A DNA stretch of 21,256 bases from Welwitschia mirabilis (taxonomy: Eukaryota; Gnetophyta; Gnetopsida; Welwitschiales), in assembly GCA_051453625.1 (NCBI GenBank), contig JBOZIK010000001.1:64459210-64480465 (forward strand), given 5' to 3'. The translations under genes were made by a program, and so were the position numbers. Below, piece after piece: positions 7,899 through 17,254 of this stretch (its first letter is position 1; each line of letters begins with the position of its first letter). The notes below the pieces were generated by a model. The model had not been told where the DNA came from. It was given only the letters and a program-made list of their open reading frames with translations, and searched no databases.

Positions 7899-8384
7899 CT
7901 AATCCTGAGGGTTCTTAAAAGAACCCTTGTTAGTCTTCCTATGTAGTGGCAACTTCCTCCGTGGTCGATAGACAGTAGAATGCTGTGAAAGTGCTACAGG
8001 TACTGAATTAGCTTCCTTGTGAGGCATGCCTAACTCCCCCCAGATAAACAAGGATTTCTCTTCATTACCAGCCTTTGAGTCAAAAGAGGCATGACTTGCA
8101 ATGTTCTCATCATGCATTTGATCTCCACTATCATGATCAGAATGATCACCACCATTAGCATGACCTTTATCTACAGTGGGAGTATTAACGAGAGTGTTAC
8201 AAGGTATGGCATCATCTTGATAAGTATCATCATCCTCATCACCAACTCCAATCCATTGGGCACAAGGTAAAGATGGATGAATATCATCAAGGTTTAGCAC
8301 CTTTGAAGTTGTTCACGCTAACTCCTTGAGATCAAATTTGAGGTTATGATGGACAAAAATTAAACCATTCAACCTCTTGGTTGT
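7899..8384 (-). pseudogene. hAT transposase C-terminal remnant
   Basis: One minus-strand frame runs from the gap edge (8384) to a stop at 7899 with a single in-frame TGA near 8313 (probable CGA decay). It begins TTKRLNGLIFVHHNLKFDLK, which resembles the segment after the hAT dimerisation domain (RLNDLV-V-YNL-L). The rest is an acidic, low-complexity tail (DEDDDTYQDD, Asp/His-rich, about residues 20-80 of the 133-codon part) ending in a basic RPRRKLPLHRK stretch. The catalytic and dimerisation domains would lie upstream, within or beyond the assembly gap. Identification rests mainly on the RLNGLIFVHHNL stretch and on the terminal structure. Confidence 0.5.
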
Positions 8385-8484
8385 NNNNNNNNNNNNNNNN
8401 NNNNNNNNNNNNNNNNNNNNNNNNNNNNNNNNNNNNNNNNNNNNNNNNNNNNNNNNNNNNNNNNNNNNNNNNNNNNNNNNNNNN
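8385..8484. other. Assembly gap (100 N)
   Basis: Exactly 100 N, the usual placeholder for unknown length. The LTR sequence resumes at 8485 at a point equivalent to 7020, not where the interrupted LTR left off. The true content is therefore longer than a simple hAT remainder or joins different copies. Confidence 0.95.
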
Positions 8485-9316
8485 TCTATTAACAATCTTC
8501 AATACTATGAACACCTCTCTCTTCTCTCAAGAGAAGGTAAATCAGTAAATCAGCTCAACCTGGTGAGCTTTGAATACATATATGAATATTGAAAATCTGA
8601 TGGAAGAGTGTCTTTACAGTGCACAAAGCATGAGCATTAGAAAGCACAGAGATAAAGAATTCAATTAAGCATACTTAGAAAGGTGTTACAAATGTTTGTA
8701 TTGCCTTTTTCTCTAATAGACAAGTAATAGTCAGAATCATTAACAAGACTCAATATTTTGCAGTCTGTTTATCCTTATTTGAAATCTAGTTGTTGTAATC
8801 TGATCTTGAATTTTGAGCATACTTAGAATAGAGTGCAACAGTCCTAACAGGTAGCCGTTTTGACTTTGAACTATGTTCTGAATAAGCAGACTGATTTGCA
8901 GTTTGCAACCAACCTCTTTCTAATCGAATGTCCCAAAGAATGTGGTTGGACGTCCCAGCTTTGATGCTAGATATCCGATGTCCCTCATTGTAAGTTTGGA
9001 CGTCTCAACATGTCAAGCATGTTGTCTACCTGTTGGGCCAGACATCCTAGCTTTAAATGCTAGACGTCACACTCTAAAGCCAGTTTAACAATACTGTGGC
9101 AAGGCTTAGATGACCCAATCTAAGACATCAGATGTCCCGATAACTATTTGGTCTATCACCATGACTGTGAATTGAGCCTAGACATCCCATTCTAAAAGAC
9201 TGAACATCCCAATAATGATTTGATCTGAATTGACCTTGCTTTCTAAACAACATCTTCAATCAGTAGAAATCCAGTCAAAGCTCATCATTGAAACTTTAAT
9301 CTTGAGATCTTTTCAA
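8485..9316 (-). mobile_element. Minus-orientation LTR with U3, R-U5 side lost in gap
   Basis: Begins with text matching the LTR at 7021 onward (ATTAACAATCTTCAATACTATGAACACC) and continues past GTGCAAC into sequence absent from that copy. This includes a palindrome array (8925-9210), and a probable LTR start on the minus strand at 9316 (TTTTCAACA on the + strand, matching CTCCAACA at 2152). No polypurine tract follows beyond 9316, so it looks like a solo or truncated LTR bordering host DNA. The 9316 boundary is chosen by analogy and is uncertain by about 50 bp. Confidence 0.7.
8925..9212 (-). repeat. U3 palindrome array with five 22-bp pairs
   Basis: Degenerate GACGTC palindromes with core positions 8929/8951, 8979/9001, 9043/9065, 9111/9133 and 9183/9205; every pair is 22 bp apart. 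Distances between pairs vary (28, 42, 46 and 50 bp), so the 56-bp tandem unit is lost here while the within-pair distance is kept. Best copies are GGACGTCCCA (8949) and AGATGTCCC (9131). Confidence 0.8.
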
Positions 9317-10840
9317 CAAATGTCAGGAAATCAAGTACTATCTTGTGTTATTCCTTTTTATAACATAATGGATATAGCCAAGCTTTTCTAGAGCAGTAGC
9401 TTGAAGATTTAAAACCCTTCTAAAGTGCCTAGAAAAGGCAGATTATATAGAAATGTTTCCAAAGAAAGGTAATATAAATTTGGGTAACTTTGACTCCTTG
9501 AAACATATCAAAACATGTTCAAGAGAGCTAATACAAGTCTAGATAGTTATGGCTGTGGACAGAACATGTCAAAACATAGCTCCTCGTAAGGCAAGAATAT
9601 TTATGATTACTCCCTATCTAGTCAGTGAATCTCCTAATGAGCACATTGCAAACATCCAATTTACTTCCATGCACCAAATACATCACAAAAAGCATCCAGG
9701 TATGTCTTTCTCCCTCTAAATCTGTCTTTGAATCTAATGAAACATGGCATTGTAACCACAGCATGATTAAACGTCATAATAATCACTTATCTGTAATCAC
9801 AAAATGAAGCAAGCTATTAATATAATTGCAAATTGGAATAACACTGACCTTCTAGCAATTGATTCCAATTAACGAGGTTTGCAAGGGTGAAAGCATTTTA
9901 GGGTTTAAGCCATTCAAAATGGAAACAACCAGGAAAAAAATAAAAACTAAAATGGAAAGAGAGGAAAAATTGAGAGAGGAAATGAAATGCTAAAGTCGTG
10001 AGACTTACAAAGCCTTTTCGAAATATGTGAAATGTGTGAAACATCAGAGATTGCAGCAAGGCAGCAAAATAAAACAGCCCTTTATTATCAAGTCAGCATT
10101 AGAAGCGGCCCATACATGCCCAAAAATATTCAGCTTTATTTGCAGAAAATTTTCTCTCAAGGTTTCAGATAATAGGATTATTAGATGAATGGCTAGGTAA
10201 TGGTTAGTGTTTCAGAGTAATTTCAGCTTGGGTAGCAGAAAAGGGTTTTGGATAAGGATTAATTGCCTTTTGGGTAATGCATGATTAATTTTGACTGGAT
10301 TGAGGGATCAGAAGAAGATCATAAATCAGGGTTTAATTGGAATATTTATAAACCAATTTAGTTTTTATTGATTGTCTGTCACATGTCAACATGTGATATG
10401 TCATAGATTCAAATTGTAGTCTTCAATCCTTGCTTTTAAAATGTATTTTGGAATGTTCAAATTTGTAACATTGCTATATTCTGTACCACATTTCTTATCT
10501 ACTGTTATGTTTTCTGGGTATTATCTTAGGATGGCCTTATCAAACATAGAAACTAATTCCATATATCCTTCACAGAAGTTGCTTTATGTTGTTTTAAGGC
10601 TATTTTAGGGGTGATGATTACAAAAATGTGAAGAATAGTGACAAAATGCATACTTTACATGATTTTTAATTTCTCAATTCCGTGTTATCCGAATGCTTGA
10701 TTCTGGTTGATTACCTCAACTTCAATCCAAACTAAAAACTTGTTTCCACATGAATCCAAGGCTTGCAAACTACTTTATCAATCAATTTAACAATTAATAT
10801 ATCTGTTATCAGTAGAGCTTGAAATAATGAAAGAGTTTAC
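9317..10840. other. No gene recognised; probable intron or flank of the PPR gene
   Basis: AT-rich sequence without convincing coding, RNA or element structure on either strand. It lies downstream, on the minus strand, of an exon that ends in a splice donor at 10840-10839, so at least part should be intron. I could not find the next PPR exon. Short open stretches such as 9625-9807 have no recognisable motif. Confidence 0.6.
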
Positions 10841-10909
10841 CTTCAATAGCGTTGTGTATGTGATGACATCTGGAAACAGTCCACTCGAATTCATCTCCTT
10901 TGCTTTTTC
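10841..10909 (-). CDS. PPR protein gene, exon (third visible)
   Basis: A 69-nt open stretch bounded by an acceptor (TTTTTCCTTTAG before 10909) and a donor (GTAAAC from 10840), encoding 23 residues. It contains AKEMNSSGLFPDVITYTTLL, the second-helix end of one PPR motif followed by the start of the next (PDVITYTTLL is a canonical P-class junction). It joins in phase 0 to the exon ending at 10996 across an 86-bp intron, so one PPR motif here carries a few extra residues (EKAKEMNSS). PPR proteins usually bind organellar RNA; the specific protein is not recognised. Confidence 0.8.
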
Positions 10910-10995
10910 CTAAAGGAAAAAGACAAATGTGATAAGAGAATGATAGTTGCACAATTTAGCAATTGGAGAAGCTTTTGAAATATGTCCACACCAAC

Positions 10996-11153
10996 CTTCA
11001 TTTCCGTAAAGATATCCATAGCAAAATCCATCCTCCTAGCCTTTACANNNNNNNNNNTGTGTTATATGTCACTCTATCAGGCCTTACCCCTTGCTTATCC
11101 ATTTCTTTTTTCAGTGTCAAACATTCTAATGGATTTTCAGATCTTGCATATCC
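10996..11153 (-). CDS. PPR protein gene, exon (second visible), with small gap
   Basis: Minus-strand exon beginning after the acceptor TTTTTAAGTAG and ending at ATGAAG before the donor GTTGGT. It encodes GYARSENPLECLTLKKEMDK, then GVRPDRVTYNT, a 10-N gap (11048-11057), then KARRMDFAMDIFTEMK. With the last residues of the previous exon, NLLIKGYAR to RPDRVTY is exactly 35 residues, the canonical PPR length. There are no stops on either side of the gap. The gap size as written breaks the frame (see findings), so the N run is a placeholder. The gene is likely nuclear with an organelle-targeted product, but no N-terminus is visible. Confidence 0.85.
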
Positions 11154-11371
11154 CTACTTAAAAAGTGATTACCAAGTTAGATGTTAACACTAAAAAGACT
11201 GATTGCTTAATGAATTTCATATGCCCTTGTATCAAGTAAATTTATAGTTCAAAAGACAAGATAAAGAAATTGAAGATGTGCACAATTTTCAACACACCAA
11301 AGATGTCAAATAGAACAATGTTATAAGCAACTCGATTGGAATAGAAATAATTTAACCAATACACAGCATGC

Positions 11372-11509
11372 CTTGATAAGAAGATTATATGATAAAACTG
11401 ACAAAATCCCCCTTCTTTGTTGGGCTCGAAAATGCAAAAGTACTCCCTTGGCTCGCCTTACTTCACCTGCATTAATTCCATTAACAAGGAGACTTTGTAA
11501 CTTGTTGCA
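11372..11509 (-). CDS. PPR protein gene, exon (first visible), 5' boundary uncertain
   Basis: Open on the minus strand from after a TGA (11512-11510) to AAG at 11374-11372. It encodes LLVNGINAGEVRRAKGVLLH, then FRAQQRRGILSVLSYNLLIK. The RAKG...SYNLLIK pattern is a PPR motif whose helix continues into the next exon (GYARS). The acceptor is uncertain: an AG at 11498-11497 or a nearby alternative upstream of LQSLL, or the GCAG at 11467. The donor is GC (AAG followed by GCATGC), unusual but the only choice that keeps frame into the exon at 11153. The 218-bp intron is phase 0. Confidence 0.75.
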
Positions 11510-11512
11510 TCA

Positions 11513-14012
11513 CAGATTTTCAAGATATAATAAAACTTTAAAAGGAAAACACACCTTGGAGAAATTATTACCAAGATGTTTTAATATACTCAAATGAAAA
11601 CAAGAAGAAAACCACTTGTACAACTAAATTTTCATTCTCGTTCATGTAAGAGTAGTTTTAATATCAATTGAAAAAGGAGAAAAAAAGAATAAGATTTTTC
11701 TCCATTCCAAACAAAGCATGAAGTTAATTTTAAAAGCTTGCTAGTATACCCAACTAGAAGAAAATGAATGTGAAAATAAAATGGAAATTGGTTGACTCGT
11801 TGGGAAGGATTGTTTGCATTCTATTGCTTGCAATATTAGTCCCATACATAATCACCAATGCCATGTTCACCATTGCCACAGCAAACACTAACCATCATTC
11901 AGTGTGCTTCCCATCTATATGGTTTAGGCTTTGTGGGTCATAATCTTCCACTCAGTCCTCTCTAATAAGAGATGCCTTTTTTTTCATGAAAAGATATCCT
12001 AGCTGTCATAGGTTGCAAGTTAGAATGAATGATGAAAGCATTTTACTTGCTTAGAATATTGTGGGTTTAAATGTGTGTATATATACATACTTTGTAAGAC
12101 ACATTCATAGAGTTTATCAAGACATTATACATGATAGCATCCCCATTCAACCTTAGGAATCCACAAGGGGGCCATGAACATGGCTAACTACAAAAATTCC
12201 TTCTAATTTGATATCAACTTGAACACCTACAATCATGAAAAAACCAATTCCACAGACACAAATGTAGTTCCCTGAAGGGCTACTATGTCAACTCAATGGG
12301 GTTGTCTCCAACTTGGTAATTGGCCCAAAACTTGCCAACTAAAACCCTTGTTTTATTTAAAACACAAACAAATCGATAAAGAGGTTTAAAGATGTCACGA
12401 AAGACTATAAATGACACTTTTCTAGTTTTCCTAGTAATTTTCAAAGTGAGAAATTATGTAGCCTCAAATCAAAACATTATAGGCTCAAAGCAAAGCATAA
12501 GAGTCAAGTACAATGGAAGTCAATAAAAATATGAAACTAAGCATAAGAGTCAAGTACAATGGAATTCAATAAAAATATGAAACTAACATAAAAAGGATCA
12601 GAGAGATATATTGTGGTTTAGCCTCTTTTTAATCTACATCCAACAGAAGCTAAACACAAAGCTCTTATTGGTTCTCCGCATATAGTAGAATAATGCAAAA
12701 GTTTTAAAAGATTGACTATGGTATTGAAATCTCAAAGCTTATTGTCGACATAGTTTTGCTTCCCTTCAACATGCAAGGCTGAAAATCACAAACAATTTGA
12801 AGAGGACAAATGGCAACTCTTGTTTGCATGGTCAATTGGAAAGTCTATCTTCTCGTGCAATTTCAAAGATGGCCTCCTAATCAAGTTTTGATCACGGATT
12901 TTTGTCCCCAACTTAACAAGAATGACCATCTACTAATCAACTCATTCTTGAAAAAGTACCACAAAGGAGCTAAAGGGGTTGCTAGTATATTGTTAGTCTT
13001 CCCTTGGTAGGAGGCTTGCAAAGGTGTTGGTGTACAGATATTACATTCCAACATCTTATGCATATCCTTTTGCAGCGTGTAAAGTTTGCTAATTAGTCAA
13101 ACGTTCATACCATTGCTTCAATTTGGATGGATGTGATTTGGAGTGTCCTTGTAGTGCGTTCTCTCACTTCAAAAACGAGAAAAAAAAAGGAAAGCAACAC
13201 TTGCTAGTGACAGCTCAGTTCAAATTGTCAATGATGTCCAATTTTTTGAAGTTATATTTGTAAATTGAATCTCTTTCTAATATGTGCATTTGCAGAAACA
13301 ATGATAGATGATTAAGCCATTAGTTTTAAGTTCTGATCCAGTTAATCTTTTGACTTCTGTAAACTAATTTTCATGGGGCCAACCCAACTTAAACCATGCT
13401 AGTTTTCATAAGTACCTAAAAGAGTTGAAAGCAAAAAGCACAGAATCAAAACACAAAATGAAATAAATAACTAAACAAAACTATAGTGGTTTAGCTTTCA
13501 TGCATTCACTGTTAAGGGATCAAACACTTTACTCCTTGTTCCAATGAAGAACAATCAACAAGTACAATCAATACTATTGCATAGGTAACATGCAATACTC
13601 TTCAACTAGATATTCTTCTTTTGAAATTTTTGTAGTCTTATATTCAACCATTGATTAGAAAGCAATGTAGGATATATGTTCCCAAATGCCTTGCTCTACC
13701 ACTTGAGATTATAAATTCAAAACTGATAGCAATAGTTCAACTTAGAAAAGAAAGCTGAGAAAGATCTACAAAATTAAAGTATAGGAAAACCTCTCTTACA
13801 ATTAAAATTAATTCATGGAAAACCATATCACTCACACAAAGGTCACTTGTTTGCTTTATCAATGATGTGAATACCCATGCATGGATATATCTATTGTCGC
13901 CTCTCAGTGCTTCAATAGTTGCATGAGGCAAGATGGTACACTTGGTCAATAGTCCGCCATTTTTGTCTTTGTCTCATCAAATAGTGGGGGTGCATTAATT
14001 CAATGCAATAGT
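11513..14012. other. No gene recognised; host flank or intron
   Basis: AT-rich DNA between the first visible PPR exon and the LTR at 14013. I saw no further PPR exon, tRNA or clear element. Short open stretches (for example 12810-13010 on +, 13737-13949 on -) have no recognisable motif. The only clear structure is a 46-bp tandem duplication at 12495-12586. TGCATT...AATGCA at about 13991-14007 is a short inverted repeat next to the LTR boundary. Confidence 0.6.
12495..12586. repeat. 46-bp perfect-spacing tandem duplication
   Basis: Two adjacent 46-bp copies starting GCATAAGAGTCAAGTACAAT, at 12495-12540 and 12541-12586, differ by one base (GGAAGTC versus GGAATTC). This indicates a recent local duplication by replication slippage or repair in non-coding DNA. 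Confidence 0.95.
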
Positions 14013-14705
14013 TGTAGGACTAGAATAACCCTAGAGGAGGGTGAATCGGGTTTTCAAATTTTATTTTAACAACTAACACAACTTAAAAGTAAAACTAAAC
14101 ATGAAAGAAATATAAGAAAAATAAACTTGCAAAGGCAGCTAGAAAAATGCATAAGACACAATATTTTTAGTGGTTTGAGATAAACCATACTGACTTACTC
14201 CACTCTCAGAGGATAGTCTACAACCAAAACTTCTTTAGATCTCTATTACTTCACTATCCACTAGGTTTTCAAGTTTAACTTTGAACCTTTACAAAATAAA
14301 CTTTTGCAGGCTAAGTCTCAACCTTTCAAAAAGCTTTGGAGCAATGATGTAAATGTTGGCCATTGATTTATGTTGGCAACTTGAAAAAGTCATTTCGAAA
14401 GGAGATGTTATCATGTTGGCACAAAATGTCAATGCAAAATGTTGGCAATTATTTTTACAAAAAGTGAGAATTATTAATCTCATAGGATTTATAAATAATA
14501 TAAACTAAAAAGAACTAAAATTAAGTAATTAAAAAGCATTTGATCTGCATAAATGAGTTAGTATCCAATTATTGCCTAAATGTGCCCTTCACAAATTTTT
14601 TTTGTTCTCTATTTTTTGTCTATTGTGCATGACATTTTGAGTTAAGTCATGACATGTCACAAAATTTTACTCATGGCTAAATGTCACTGATCTCTTGCAA
14701 ATTTC

Positions 14706-14726
14706 GGGGGGGAAGGGGGAGGGGGG
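14706..14726 (+). other. G-quadruplex-capable tract in LTR
   Basis: Seven G, AA, five G, A, six G. The run of seven G can supply two short runs, so four G-runs are available for a quadruplex on the + strand, which is the template-sense (antisense to the LTR) strand. Folding is inferred only. Confidence 0.5.
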
Positions 14727-15249
14727 TGAAGATTGTCACCCTACAAATGATATAAACCCTAGAGGTTAATTGAGTTAGAAGTTGCCCAATTTTGGCAACA
14801 TGTCACCCTGTTTAAATAACTGCTTTGGAGTGTGAGTGATGGAATGATGCCTTAGTGCTCTGATTCACTCAAGTGAAAGTACAAACAAAAGAAACTTGTT
14901 GCTTAGATACAATACAAAGATAGGTACAAAAGTAGATACAGAAGTGAGTACAATGATTTACAAAGGTGCCCTTTTTGGATTTAACAATATAGTTCATTGT
15001 TTCATAATTGATGATCAATCCCCATTTGAAGGGTTTTCATCATGATACCCTACATTTTTTAGGGTTGCTAGAGAAAAATCCAAGGAATTTGTTTTCTTTT
15101 CATAATCAATGTCTTCCAATATTAACCTTTTTAAATGAAACCTTTAAAAAATAGTTGTTTGGAAGTTAGAAGGGATTCTAACATTTCAATGGATAGATTA
15201 GGTAAGACAACAACTAGAAAAGGTCTTTCAAGTTTGTCACCCGCACTAG

Positions 15250-15370
15250 TTCAATTAACCCTATGATTCATTTGGTCGATCCTATTTCACGATTGCATAT
15301 AGTCTAGTTGACCCCATCCACATCCAATTGACCCATCTCCAATCAACTCGATATGGGTCGAATCAACTGG
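15250..15370 (-). repeat. U3 array of TCGA/TTGA-cored palindromes, about 20-bp spacing
   Basis: Degenerate copies of a GGTCGACC-like palindrome: CAATTAACCC (core 15255), GGTCGATCC (15276), AGTTGACCCC (15308), AATTGACCCA (15328), ACTCGATAT (15348), GGGTCGAATC (15358). Core spacings are 21, 32, 20, 20 and 10. The array lies in the U3 like the GACGTC arrays of the other LTRs, but the core is GTCGAC-like instead of GACGTC. Several copies equal the W-box (TTGACC/T). Confidence 0.65.
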
Positions 15371-15602
15371 ACCTAAAGTAGCCCAAAATAGAAACTTCTT
15401 AGTTGGGTCATCCCAAGGATGACCCGATTGGCCTGATGTTTGGGTCTTTGGATAGAAAGTGAAGCTATTGAAATCAAAACACGTCCAAGTCTTAACTATC
15501 TTCCTCTCATGAATCCTTCAACTCCCTGCATCTGAAAAAACCACATTCCATTCTAAACAAATCATATTAGTTTGACATCAACTAGCAATATAAATCCTAA
15601 TA

Positions 15603-16012
15603 ATCTCCCCCTTTGACATTGAAGGCAAACAAATGAGTGATTTTTAAACGCAAATAAAATTCATTTGCAAGCTCCCCCGTTCAACTAGGTTAAAAAACGT
15701 TTGTAAGTTGCCCCTTACACGTAGCTAATTTCAAAAAAGAGTACTTGTTGCATTGTAATAAGGAATCTAAACTTTGAAAAAAGACCAAAAAAATTATAAG
15801 TTTCAAAAGATGAGGACATAGTGTAGTTAGATCATCATATTACTCAAATCATCATATTACTCAAAACATGAGATTACTCAAAAAACTATTTCACTTCGTA
15901 TAGCTAGGAACTATTTCACCACATCTTTAGAAAACAAAGTAGCGTAACATATGGTTTGATAGTTTGTGACAACATGAAACCATAAGGGATAACAAATATA
16001 TTCTCCCCCTTT
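15603..16012 (-). promoter_or_regulatory. Multiple polypurine tracts
   Basis: On the minus strand CAAAGGGGGAGAT (about 15615-15603) immediately precedes the LTR. Further upstream are GGGGGAGCT (about 15680-15672), AAGGGGCAAC (about 15716-15707) and CAAAAGGGGGAGAA (about 16014-16001), the last next to a second GACAAAGGGAG. Repeated polypurine tracts ahead of the 3' LTR are a described hallmark of Sireviruses. Between them (15720-16000) is A-rich non-coding DNA with a 17-bp direct repeat. Confidence 0.7.
15831..15882. repeat. 17-bp direct repeats
   Basis: ATCATCATATTACTCAA occurs at 15831-15847 and again at 15848-15864, followed by a degenerate third copy (AACATGAGATTACTCAA, 15865-15881). It lies in the non-coding region between polypurine tracts and is a minor slippage product. 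Confidence 0.85.
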
Positions 16013-16049
16013 TGACATCAATGACAAAGGGAGTGAACAACACAACTTA

Positions 16050-17075
16050 TTATTCTTCCTCTAACTCAGATGAGTCTTGCTCAAAAGAGCTCTCCACTTG
16101 AGATGGTCCAGCTTGTGCTTCTTCCTCTTAAGTATTTGCTACTGGTGTGCCTAAAGCAAGAAGCACCCCCTTAATGTGATGAGTTCTACAGTCAACTTTC
16201 TTAATAATGGAGAGCAACTCATCTTGTGAAGAAAGTTTGACAAGAGGGGGTAGGATAGATTTAGAGGAGGTTTCAAATATATGCATGCAAGATAGGGTGG
16301 CATGCTCAATTGGAGCCATTTGGGTAAGAGATTCTAGCTTGGGATGAAAGTAACCTAATGCTTGCAAATATTACTAATAAGATTAGAATAAGGTAGGGCT
16401 TTTAACTTATTATATTCAAGCTAAAAGACCATATTTTTCAATATAATAAATAGAACATCTACAAACTTCCTTTTGCCTATGAGATAAAGTACATAAGCAC
16501 AGCAGTTGGAAGTCTCAAATTTGTGACACACAAGAGGAAGAAAATTATAAGTAAAACTATTACAAAGAAAACAATAGCTGGGCAAGATTTTCTTCCATTG
16601 CAACCTTCTCCCACAGAGAACCTTGGTGACTTGGTTCTTAATTCTCCATACTATCTACAAGACATCAAAACTCATCAAAGTGACCACTTGGTATTATAGT
16701 AAGTATAGAGATCAGATCTGGAGTAATCTCCATCCTCTCACCCAAGAGTAGAGTGCAAAGTGGAAGTCTCTATGTTGAATGAAGCATTGGCATAAAATAT
16801 CCTTGTAAGTAGAGGGTAGGTTGGACATCAAACAATCAAGAAGTAGGTAAGCGCCAACTCCTCCAGAATCCTAATGACTTATCTCAAATCTCTCACTTCA
16901 TGAGGCCCCACCTTCCTTTTTTGACACACTGGTTTCTTCTCAAACTGCTCTGAAAACTTGTCTATGTCTTTTTCAAACATTCCTGCAAAGAAATAAGAGG
17001 GTAGTTTGCTACCCAAAGCCTTTTGCCTTCTGCTAGAGGAGGGACGCTTTGCCCTTTTGAAGCTTGAAGAGGAAG
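16050..17075 (-). pseudogene. aORF of the second element, broken
   Basis: Minus-strand counterpart of the aORF at 3330-2391. It starts with a Ser/basic segment (SSSSFKRAKRPSSSRRQKAL, about 17070-17010), then LPSYFFAGMFEKDIDKFSEQ (about 16980). Frameshifted middle parts include STLHSTLG and EITPDLIS (about 16760-16720), then LPSYCFLCNSFTYNFLPLV (about 16580), a KRKFVDVLFIILKNM segment (about 16470), and a final part with MQALGYFHPKLESLTQMAP (16367). After a TAA at about 16128 it continues in frame with EEEAQAGPSQVESS to an acidic end at 16050. Motif order matches the plant-transposon-protein-like family. It is interrupted by several stops and frameshifts; function unknown. Confidence 0.6.
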
Positions 17076-17254
17076 AGAAGAAAGAGATTTTTAGAGGGAA
17101 GGTTAGAGATGTTGAAAACTAGAAAGAATAGAAGAGGGAGAGAAGACATATGATCAAATAGAGGTGGGGTAGTTTCATGACCAAGATTCTAGAAATAGGA
17201 TGGATTTGACAAAAAATTAAAGTCCAAAAAGTAATTTTTAGGGTTTTTGAGTGC

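Larger units (their letters stand above)
7383..8384 (-). mobile_element. hAT-superfamily transposon fragment, 3' part
   Basis: A non-LTR segment sits inside LTR DNA. Its outer end, read from the + strand, is CAATGATTAAATAGCCGAC, whose first five bases fit the hAT terminal consensus YARNG. Just inside (7399-7480) are repeated CGAC/GTCG boxes within T- and A-runs, as expected of hAT subterminal transposase-binding repeats. The coding remnant at 8384-7899 resembles a hAT transposase C-terminus. The other end is lost in the 100-N gap (8385-8484), so neither the paired terminal repeat nor the 8-bp target duplication (candidate GGTGCAAC, 7375-7382) can be confirmed. Confidence 0.55.
14013..15587 (-). 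mobile_element. LTR of a second, divergent Sirevirus-like element
   Basis: On the + strand it begins TGTAGGACTAGAATAACCCTAGAGGAGGGTGAATCGGG, the antisense of a copia LTR tail similar to the one at 1103. The conserved block (CTTACTCCACTCTCAGAGG, about 14195) is present. The other end, on the minus strand, starts at TGCTAG (15587) or TGATGTC (15580), 16-23 nt after a polypurine tract. Length is about 1.57 kb, longer than the LTR at 1103-2152. It holds a different U3 palindrome array (15250-15370), repeats of ATGTTGGCA around 14355-14450, and a G-rich tract at 14706. Host DNA adjoins at 14012, so this is the element's 3' LTR. Confidence 0.8.

Noticed and set aside
9625-9807. Possible further PPR exon or other gene
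   Set aside because: Neither strand gives a PPR-like helix pair or usable splice boundaries in phase with the known exons.
10963-11597. Plus-strand open frames at 10963-11187 and 11373-11597
   Set aside because: They are antisense to minus-strand PPR exons that have recognisable motifs and splice sites; the plus-strand translations have no known motif.
12810-13010. Possible coding exon on the plus strand
   Set aside because: 66 codons open with no recognisable domain, an opposing open frame of similar size, and no convincing splice context. It reads as chance in AT-rich DNA.
13440-13500. LTR-like phrase ATAGTGGTTTAGC near 13480 and ATTGTGGTTTAGCC near 12610
   Set aside because: They resemble the AGTGGTTTGAG phrase in the LTR at 14013, but the match is about 13 bases with no shared flanking blocks, too little to call LTR remnants.
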